A stretch of DNA of 11,051 nt from Oleiagrimonas sp964608595 (lineage in GTDB: Bacteria; Pseudomonadota; Gammaproteobacteria; Xanthomonadales; Rhodanobacteraceae), in assembly GCA_964608595.1 (NCBI GenBank), contig CAZSOU010000086.1:1-11051 (forward strand). Direction: 5' to 3'. Shown here one piece after another: positions 6,738-11,051 of this stretch (its first letter is position 1; every line of letters begins with the position of its first letter). The position numbers were made by a program, and so were the translations under genes. The notes beneath the pieces are model-generated. The model was given only the letters and a program-made list of their open reading frames with translations, ran no database searches and was not told where the DNA came from.

Positions 6738-8088
6738 ATGCGTCACGCGCCTCGGCAAGAATGGCCTCGATGGCCGACGCCTCGCTCGGCATGGCACCGG
6801 TCAACACATCGTGACCGTCGCGCGTGACGGCGACATCATCTTCGATGCGTATGCCGATGCCGCGCCAGCGTTCCGGCACATGCTCGTCATCGGGCTGCAC
6901 GTAAATGCCGGGCTCGACCGTCAACACCATGCCCGGCTCCAGCACGCGTGACTGACCGTCGATGCGGTAATCCCCCACATCGTGCACGTCCAGCCCCAGC
7001 CAGTGGCCGGTCTTGTAGGGAAAAAAACGCTTGTAGGCGCCGCTTTCGATGGCGGCATCCGCACTGCCCTTGACGAGTTTCAGCTCACGCAGGCCTTCAC
7101 TGATGACGCGCACGGCGGCGTGATGTGCGGCCTCGAACGGTTGCTCCGGCCGCACCGCGTCAATGGCGGCTTGTTGGGCCGCCCACACGATGTCGTACAG
7201 GGCGCGTTGCTCGGCGCTGTAGCGACCGTTTACCGGAAACGTGCGCGCCATGTCCGAGGCGTAGCAACCGACTTCCGCACCGGCATCGAGCAACAACAAG
7301 TCACCGTCGCTCAGCTGATCGCGATTGGCTTGATAATGCGCGATGCAGGCATTGGCGCCGCCGGCCACGCAGGGTGGAAACGACGGCACCGCGCCCTGGC
7401 GGCGCATCACGTGCAACAACTCGGCCTCGACGGTGTATTCGGCCACGCCGGGAGCACTCACGCGCATGGCGCGCCAATGCGCTTCGGTGGCAATGGCAGC
7501 GGCGCGACGCATCAATTTCAACTCGCTGCGTGACTTGTACAAACGCAGATCATGCAGCAGATGACCCAGGTCGAGAAATTCCTTGGGAACGACGCCGCCT
7601 CCGCGCAACGCCCGCAAGCGACGCATCCACGCCAGCAAGTGCCCGTCGAACTCGACATCCCGGCCGAAGTGACAATACACCCGCGCGCGGCCTTCGAGCA
7701 TGCCGGGAAGGATGTCGTCCACATCGTCGATGGGAAAAGCATCGTCCATGCCGTAATCGTCCACGGCGGCTTCGGTGCCGACGCGCGGACCATGCAAGCG
7801 CTCGGCCTCGGCATCCCGTTCGCGACAGAACGCGATGACCTCGCCCTGGCGGCGGCCCGGCAGCAGCAGCAACAACGCGTGCGCCTCTGGAAAACCGGTC
7901 AGGTAATGAAAATCCGAGTCCTGCCGATACGGCCATGGCGCGTCGGCGTTGCGCATGCGCTCGGGCGCGGCGGCGACCAGGATCGCCGCATCCTCGCCGG
8001 CCATGCGCATCAGCTGGCGACGGCGGCGCACGAACTCGGCCTTGCCCGGCGCCACGATGCCATTTGTATTTGTCCCCTGTCTGGCCAT
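6736..8088 (-). CDS. pepP: Xaa-Pro aminopeptidase (aminopeptidase P, M24B)
   Basis: This 450-residue cytoplasmic metallopeptidase removes the N-terminal residue from peptides with proline in second position. The N-terminal domain carries the typical WPYRQDSDFHYLTGFPE (52-68). The catalytic domain holds the five metal ligands D268 (LLLLDAGAEVGCY), D279 (ASDMARTFPVNG), H362 (GHWLGLDVHDVG), E392 (VLTVEPGIY) and E416 (GIGIRIEDDVAV). The order and sequence match E. coli PepP. The first dozen residues (MARQGTNTNGIV) extend beyond the usual N terminus and come from an unusually AT-rich stretch. The ATG follows the UPF0149 stop after one base (TGACATG) without a clear ribosome binding site, so translation is probably coupled to that gene. 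The ubiH gene that often follows pepP in relatives is absent here; pepQ converges instead. Confidence 0.95.
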   Translation of the reverse strand: MARQGTNTNGIVAPGKAEFVRRRRQLMRMAGEDAAILVAAAPERMRNADAPWPYRQDSDFHYLTGFPEAHALLLLLPGRRQGEVIAFCRERDAEAERLHGPRVGTEAAVDDYGMDDAFPIDDVDDILPGMLEGRARVYCHFGRDVEFDGHLLAWMRRLRALRGGGVVPKEFLDLGHLLHDLRLYKSRSELKLMRRAAAIATEAHWRAMRVSAPGVAEYTVEAELLHVMRRQGAVPSFPPCVAGGANACIAHYQANRDQLSDGDLLLLDAGAEVGCYASDMARTFPVNGRYSAEQRALYDIVWAAQQAAIDAVRPEQPFEAAHHAAVRVISEGLRELKLVKGSADAAIESGAYKRFFPYKTGHWLGLDVHDVGDYRIDGQSRVLEPGMVLTVEPGIYVQPDDEHVPERWRGIGIRIEDDVAVTRDGHDVLTGAMPSEASAIEAILAEARDA

Positions 8089-8089
8089 G

Positions 8090-8680
8090 TCAGTGCAGAC
8101 GGCCGTCCGCCGGCGCGCTGTCGGCCATGGCCGTTTCCGTCTGCAGCAACATCGCGCCGACGCGCACGAACTCCAGCAATTCCATCAACGCACTTTCATC
8201 CTCGTCGCTGCCCTGGTCATCGTCGCTGTCCAGCGTCGGTCGCGAGCCGGCGATGGCGCCCATGTCGCGCAGCACTTCACGACCGGCATCAGTCAGGTTG
8301 TCCGATGTGGCACCGGCGAGACCGAAACCGCCGAGAAACCCGCGTGTCCAGTCCACCAGTGCATCGACGCGTACGCGCATGGGCTCGGCATCCGGCGGCA
8401 ACAGCGGGGCCAGGCCCATCTCGAGCCGGCCCAGCCGTTGGATGCAGGCATCGTGCATCTCGGCTGCAAGCGTATCCAGTTCGGCATCGTCGTTGTCCAG
8501 CTGCAACGCGGCCAGTATGGATTGCCCGTGCGTTTTGCCGCCGCCGCAGACATAGCCGACAAGAAGACCGTCGAGCTCACTGGCATCGACGCTCAGGGCG
8601 GCGCCGGCAAGCGCAGCATCGAGTTGGGCGTAGGTCAGGGAAGTGTCCACAGTCGGTATCTCGTTCGGCTCGAGCCACAT
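8090..8680 (-). CDS. YgfB/UPF0149 family protein
   Basis: This 196-residue homologue of E. coli YgfB is a small cytoplasmic family of unclear biochemical role; in Pseudomonas a YgfB homologue affects expression of a peptidoglycan-recycling amidase and beta-lactam resistance. Family features are ASELDGLLVGYVCGGG near residues 32-47, WTRGFLGGFGL in the middle, an acidic stretch (DSDDDQGSDEDES), LLEFVRVGAMLL, and a C-terminal end in Leu-His as in YgfB. I chose the ATG giving MWLEPNEIPTVDTSLTYAQL because it fits family length. The frame stays open upstream, and a GTG four codons earlier is possible; neither has a strong ribosome binding site. It is followed immediately by pepP, with the zapB-like gene divergent upstream, as in the conserved ygfB/zapA region of gammaproteobacteria. 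Confidence 0.88.
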   Translation of the reverse strand: MWLEPNEIPTVDTSLTYAQLDAALAGAALSVDASELDGLLVGYVCGGGKTHGQSILAALQLDNDDAELDTLAAEMHDACIQRLGRLEMGLAPLLPPDAEPMRVRVDALVDWTRGFLGGFGLAGATSDNLTDAGREVLRDMGAIAGSRPTLDSDDDQGSDEDESALMELLEFVRVGAMLLQTETAMADSAPADGRLH

Positions 8681-8776
8681 TTTGACATTCACGCAGCGCG
8701 TTGCCCACCGCACCCGGGGCCCTTGCGTAAAACGTCGGGTCATGCGAAATAATGGGACGTCGATTTTCTTGTCACC

Positions 8777-8785
8777 TGTTATAGT
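8777..8785 (+). promoter_or_regulatory. Extended -10 promoter of the zapB-like/zapA genes
   Basis: TGTTATAGT fits an extended -10 (TGnTATAAT, one mismatch). It ends seven bases before the ATG at 8793, so transcription would begin at the start codon. No -35 hexamer is evident at the right spacing, which is acceptable for extended -10 promoters. There is no Shine-Dalgarno sequence before this ATG. Confidence 0.55.
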
Positions 8786-8792
8786 CCAGCCA

Positions 8793-9017
8793 ATGAGCGC
8801 ACCTGATCCGCTTGAATCCGAAATCGCCGCCATGGAAGCCACGGTCGAACGACTGCTGGCCACCATTCACCGGCTCAACGACGAGAACCGTGGACTGCGC
8901 CACAGCCAGGAGCAGCTCAGCGGTGAACGCGCCAGCTTGATGGCGCGCAACGAACAGGCCCGCAGTCGCGTCGAGGCCATGATCCAGCGGCTGAAAATGC
9001 TTGAAAACAACAGTTGA
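8793..9017 (+). CDS. ZapB-like small coiled-coil protein (TIGR02449 type)
   Basis: This 74-residue, highly charged, almost entirely helical protein has heptad-like spacing throughout (LESEIAAMEATVERLLATI, HRLNDENRGLRHSQEQL, ASLMARNEQARSRVEAMIQR, LKMLENN). The LNDENRGLR and ARNEQARSRVEAMIQRLK blocks match the short family usually found directly before zapA in Xanthomonads and Pseudomonads and likened to the Z-ring factor ZapB. A role in cell division is inferred from that context. It is 18 bp upstream of zapA in the same direction. The start is the first ATG that fits family length, immediately downstream of an extended -10; the frame is open for 50 codons upstream, but those overlap the promoter and the divergent gene. 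Confidence 0.85.
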   Translation: MSAPDPLESEIAAMEATVERLLATIHRLNDENRGLRHSQEQLSGERASLMARNEQARSRVEAMIQRLKMLENNS

Positions 9018-9035
9018 CGCGCAGGAATAGTGACG

Positions 9036-9338
9036 ATGAGCGAGCCGGTATCCATCAAACTGATCGACCGCGAATTTCTGATTGCCTGCGAACCCGAAGA
9101 ACGCGACGGCCTGCTGGAGGCGGCGTCGTTTCTCGACACGCGCATGCGCAAGTTGCGTCGGGCCATGAAAAGCCCCGGCTTCGACCGCCTGGCCGTTCTC
9201 GCCGCCATGGACATCACTCATGAACTGCTGGAGCTGAAGGGCCGGCAGGAGTCCCGGGATCCTGCCCTGGCGGGCAATCTGGCACGTTTGCGGCACCGTC
9301 TGGAAGCGGCGCTGGAACAGGCGCCCGAGCCTTTGTGA
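9036..9338 (+). CDS. zapA: Cell division protein ZapA
   Basis: This 100-residue FtsZ-binding protein bundles and stabilises the Z ring. The N-terminal globular part reads EPVSIKLIDREFLIACEPEE, which matches the ZapA opening (V..I.GR.Y...C...E), followed by LLEAASFLDTRMRKLR and DRLAVLAAMDITHELLEL, the start of the dimerising coiled coil that continues to the C terminus. I prefer the ATG at 9036 over the in-frame GTG two codons earlier, because AGGA (9023-9026) has a nine-base spacing to the ATG and only three to the GTG. It follows the ZapB-like gene by 18 bp and precedes the 6S RNA gene, a conserved order. The stop codon forms part of the likely 6S -35 element. Confidence 0.93.
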   Translation: MSEPVSIKLIDREFLIACEPEERDGLLEAASFLDTRMRKLRRAMKSPGFDRLAVLAAMDITHELLELKGRQESRDPALAGNLARLRHRLEAALEQAPEPL

Positions 9339-9362
9339 GCTTGCCCCGAATCGGGGTAAAAT
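9333..9362 (+). promoter_or_regulatory. Promoter of the 6S RNA gene
   Basis: TTGTGA (9333-9338, overlapping the zapA stop) and TAAAAT (9357-9362) are separated by 18 bp and point to transcription starting near 9369, at the base of the closing stem of 6S RNA. The spacer contains the perfect 13-bp palindrome CCCCGA-A-TCGGGG (9344-9356), directly abutting the -10, which could be an operator or the stem of a zapA attenuator. Confidence 0.6.
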
Positions 9363-9368
9363 AGGCCT

Positions 9369-9560
9369 ACGGCGTTCCCTGCGGTGTTCGACAGTTCGCT
9401 CTTACATTTGCCTTGTTCCTAATCTACGACCCGGGTCGGCAATATCCGTGGTGCATGAGCAAGTCCGTCATGAGCGGAAAGCCTGACCACTCCGTGAGCC
9501 CACCCACCTGATCCCGCAGGATCAAGGTCGTTCGGCGGACATCGGCATTGTGGAGAACGC
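9369..9560 (+). ncRNA. ssrS: 6S RNA
   Basis: This is the regulatory RNA that mimics an open promoter and sequesters sigma70 RNA polymerase in stationary phase. Its position between zapA and the 5-formyltetrahydrofolate cyclo-ligase gene is the hallmark location. The ends pair: ggcgtt (9371-9376) with aacgcc (9555-9560), and tgcggtgttcg (9380-9390) with cggacatcggca (9536-9547) allowing one bulge. Internal blocks resemble known gammaproteobacterial 6S, notably gtggtgcatgagcaagtccg followed by tcatgagcggaaagcct (compare E. coli GGTGAGCATGCTCGGTCCGTCCGAGAAGCC in general form) and the ggatcaaggtcgttcgg segment on the 3' side. Length of about 190 nt is normal. The ends are accurate to roughly ten bases. 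Confidence 0.92.
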
Positions 9561-9627
9561 CACTCCCTTTCTTGCCCGGTCGGCATCGACGTGCCGGCCG
9601 GAGCCATGCCACGCGTCCGGATGCCGC

Positions 9628-10236
9628 ATGACCCGCACCGATTCCGCGCGCCAGAGCCTGCGCGACCAGATGACCGCCAGACGCAAGCGTCTGGGGCCCG
9701 CCGAGCGCATCAGCGCCGCACGTGGACTGCGGAGCACGCTGGAGCAACTGCCCGAATTCATGGTCGACGAGCGCATCGCCGGTTACTGGGCCTGCGGCGG
9801 CGAGCTGCCACTCAATCTCGTGATGGCATCGCTGGCCGAACGCGGGCAGCAGTTCTACCTGCCCGTCATCGCTTCCGCGCGCCGCATGCACTTCGCACCC
9901 TGGCGCACGGGCGAGCCCGTCGCCCCCAACCGTTACGGGATTCCCGAACCGGAGCAGCACGATCAGGCCGTCCCGCCGCCTCTGCTCGACGTGGTGCTGG
10001 TGCCGTTGACGGGTTTTGACCGCCAGGGCAACCGGCTCGGTTTCGGTGGCGGCTTCTATGACGCCAGCTTCGCGTTTCTGCGCGATGAAAAACGCCCTGC
10101 CACGCCGCTGCTGGTCGGCATCGGTTACGCTTTCCAGGAATGCCCGTCGCTCGACGCCCAACCGTGGGACGTGCGGCTGGACTACATCGCGACCGAAAAC
10201 GAACTGATCGACTGCACGGAGTTTGACGCGCCATGA
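9628..10236 (+). CDS. ygfA: 5-formyltetrahydrofolate cyclo-ligase
   Basis: This 202-residue enzyme (MTHFS) converts 5-formyl-THF to 5,10-methenyl-THF with ATP. Family features are the basic N-terminal helix SLRDQMTARRKRLGPAERIS, GYWACGGELPLNLVMASLAE (substrate region), YLPVIASARRMHFAPW, the RYGIPEPE turn, LDVVLVPLTGFDRQGNRLGFGGGFYD (ATP-binding glycine-rich loop, about residues 119-155) and the C-terminal WDVRLDYIATENELI. The start is the ATG giving MTRTDSARQSL. Earlier in-frame starts, such as the GTG at 9550, would run into the 6S RNA. Linkage to ssrS is conserved across proteobacteria, and the RNA and mRNA may be cotranscribed and processed. It ends with an ATGA overlap with the EVE-domain gene, indicating translational coupling. 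Confidence 0.95.
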   Translation: MTRTDSARQSLRDQMTARRKRLGPAERISAARGLRSTLEQLPEFMVDERIAGYWACGGELPLNLVMASLAERGQQFYLPVIASARRMHFAPWRTGEPVAPNRYGIPEPEQHDQAVPPPLLDVVLVPLTGFDRQGNRLGFGGGFYDASFAFLRDEKRPATPLLVGIGYAFQECPSLDAQPWDVRLDYIATENELIDCTEFDAP

Positions 10237-10685
10237 ACCACTGGCTGATGAAAAGCGAACCGTCGGCGTTCTCCATCGACGACTTGAAGCGCAACAAGCG
10301 CGAACCCTGGGACGGCGTGCGCAATTATCAGGCGCGCAACTTCATGCGTGACGACATGCGCGTGGGCGACAAGGTGTTTTTCTACCATTCCAACTGCGCC
10401 GAAACGGGCATCGTCGGCCTCGCGAAAGTTGCCAGCAAGCCATATACCGATCCGACCCAGTTCGACCCCGACGATGCGCACTTCGACCCAAGGAGCTCGC
10501 GCGAAAAACCGCGCTGGACGCTGGTCGACATCGCCTTCGTGCGCAAGCTCGAACGCACCATCACGCTCAAGGAGTTGAAGGAATACCCCGAGCTGGCCGA
10601 CCTGGCACTGGTACGCAAGGGCAATCGCTTGTCGATCATGCCCGTCGGCAAAACCGAGTGGGATTTCATTCTCGACCTGGAATGA
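10233..10685 (+). CDS. EVE-domain protein
   Basis: This 150-residue protein consists of a single EVE domain, a PUA-like fold related to thymocyte nuclear protein 1 and predicted to bind modified bases in nucleic acid. The typical opening HWLMKSEPSAFSIDDL is present, then WDGVRNYQARNFMRDDMRVG, DKVFFYHSNC, GIVGLAKVASKPYTDPTQFD, WTLVDIAFVRKLERTITLKEL, and the C-terminal LVRKGNRLSIMPVGKTEWDFIL. Length is that of stand-alone bacterial members. The actual ligand in bacteria of this group is unknown to me. It is coupled to ygfA by an ATGA overlap and so belongs to the zapA-6S-ygfA transcription unit; no restriction or modification genes are nearby, which argues for a housekeeping role. Confidence 0.93.
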   Translation: MNHWLMKSEPSAFSIDDLKRNKREPWDGVRNYQARNFMRDDMRVGDKVFFYHSNCAETGIVGLAKVASKPYTDPTQFDPDDAHFDPRSSREKPRWTLVDIAFVRKLERTITLKELKEYPELADLALVRKGNRLSIMPVGKTEWDFILDLE

Positions 10686-10755
10686 GCTTCCTGTCCCACT
10701 GCAGGAGCGCAACCCATGTACGACAGCCGTAAAAAGGCTTGATGAAACGGAACGC

Positions 10756-10790
10756 TGTCGCGGTCGCGCATGAAATGCGCTCCCGCGACA
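10756..10790. repeat. Hairpin upstream of rpiA
   Basis: The arms tgtcgcgg-tc-gcgcat and atgcgc-tc-ccgcgaca pair over 14 bp with one 2x2 internal loop and the loop gaa. It lies in the 140-bp gap between the EVE gene and rpiA, 36 bp before the preferred rpiA ATG. No T tract follows on either strand, so it looks more like an mRNA leader structure than an intrinsic terminator. If translation began at the alternative ATG at 10742, the hairpin would be inside the coding sequence. The rest of the gap has only a weak stem near 10686-10706. Confidence 0.5.
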
Positions 10791-10825
10791 ACACAAACCT
10801 CTCTGCCAATGCAAACGAAACCCCG

Positions 10826-11051
10826 ATGAACCAACAATCCGACCAAAAGCGCCTCGCCGCCCGGCAGGCTGTCCAATTCGTCGAAGACGACATGATCGTC
10901 GGCGTCGGCACCGGTTCCACGGTGGGCTTTTTCATCGAGGAACTGGCCGCGATCAAACACCGCATCGACGGCGCGGTCTCCAGTTCGGATGCCTCGACCA
11001 GGTTGCTCGAACAACACGGTATTCGCGTATTCGACCTGAACGCCGTCGGTC
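10826..11051 (+). CDS. rpiA: Ribose-5-phosphate isomerase A, N-terminal part (cut by window end)
   Basis: The first 75 codons encode RpiA, which interconverts ribose 5-phosphate and ribulose 5-phosphate in the pentose phosphate pathway. Diagnostic motifs are DDMIVGVGTGSTVGFFIEEL, with the GTGST phosphate-binding loop, and DGAVSSSDASTRLLEQHGI with the SSDAST signature, followed by VFDLN. The chosen ATG gives MNQQSDQKRLAARQAVQFV, which is within one residue of the E. coli N-terminal length. It has no good ribosome binding site. An in-frame ATG at 10742, with AAGG four bases upstream, would add 28 residues and is a real alternative. Nothing is seen to be wrong with the gene; the remainder lies beyond the window. 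Confidence 0.94.
   Translation, partial: MNQQSDQKRLAARQAVQFVEDDMIVGVGTGSTVGFFIEELAAIKHRIDGAVSSSDASTRLLEQHGIRVFDLNAVG

Noticed and set aside
7552..8685. 377-codon plus-strand open frame antisense to pepP and the YgfB gene
   Set aside because: The opposite strand carries strong family matches with intact catalytic residues; the antisense product is Arg- and Ser-rich low-quality sequence.
8681..8866. In-frame 62-codon upstream extension of the YgfB gene
   Set aside because: It would overlap the divergent zapB-like promoter and start, and it makes the protein longer than the family.
9550..9627. GTG-initiated N-terminal extension of ygfA
   Set aside because: It starts inside the 3' stem of 6S RNA and adds Cys/Pro/Arg-rich residues without family match.
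1..11051. Search for a defence system, CRISPR array, prophage, insertion sequence or tRNA
   Set aside because: No direct-repeat arrays, transposase or integrase motifs, or tRNA cloverleaf sequences were seen. The EVE gene is the only defence-associated domain, and its context is housekeeping.

Overview
This is a GC-rich chromosomal window that looks like core genome of a gammaproteobacterium. The best fit is the Xanthomonadales/Lysobacterales (Xanthomonadaceae or Rhodanobacteraceae type). That placement rests on the GC-rich codon use, the family-level protein similarities and the conserved neighbourhood pepP-ygfB <-> zapA-6S RNA-ygfA...rpiA, which is the Escherichia/Pseudomonas/Xanthomonas arrangement. 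The exact genus cannot be read from the sequence alone. I see no transposase, phage gene, CRISPR array, tRNA or rRNA.

Layout. At the left edge is the 3' part of rph (RNase PH), coupled by an ATGA overlap to rdgB (dITP/XTP pyrophosphatase). Convergent to rdgB is an M23/LytM-type exported peptidase, preceded on its strand by an AI-2E/PerM-family membrane permease. Between these two minus-strand genes lies a short decayed plus-strand fragment resembling a PhoD-like phosphatase. Between the permease and hemW is a 308-nt region holding a possible small, frameshifted minus-strand gene. hemW (radical SAM heme chaperone) and pepQ (Xaa-Pro dipeptidase) follow on the plus strand. pepQ faces pepP (Xaa-Pro aminopeptidase, minus strand) across a 219-nt gap that contains a 164-nt imperfect palindrome able to fold into one long hairpin.

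The right part is a classic conserved block. pepP and a YgfB/UPF0149 gene (one-base gap) run left. A short coiled-coil ZapB-like gene (TIGR02449 type), zapA, the 6S RNA gene, ygfA (5-formyltetrahydrofolate cyclo-ligase) and an EVE-domain gene run right, followed by the start of rpiA, which is cut by the window edge.

Functional themes are RNA and nucleotide-pool maintenance (rph, rdgB), proline-peptide turnover (pepQ, pepP), cell division and envelope (ZapA, ZapB-like, M23 peptidase), growth-phase control of transcription (6S RNA), and folate and pentose metabolism (ygfA, rpiA). I found no convincing new defence or mobile system. The observations most worth checking are the long intergenic hairpin, the degraded PhoD-like remnant, two apparently leaderless starts, the palindrome inside the 6S promoter, and the ambiguous start of rpiA.
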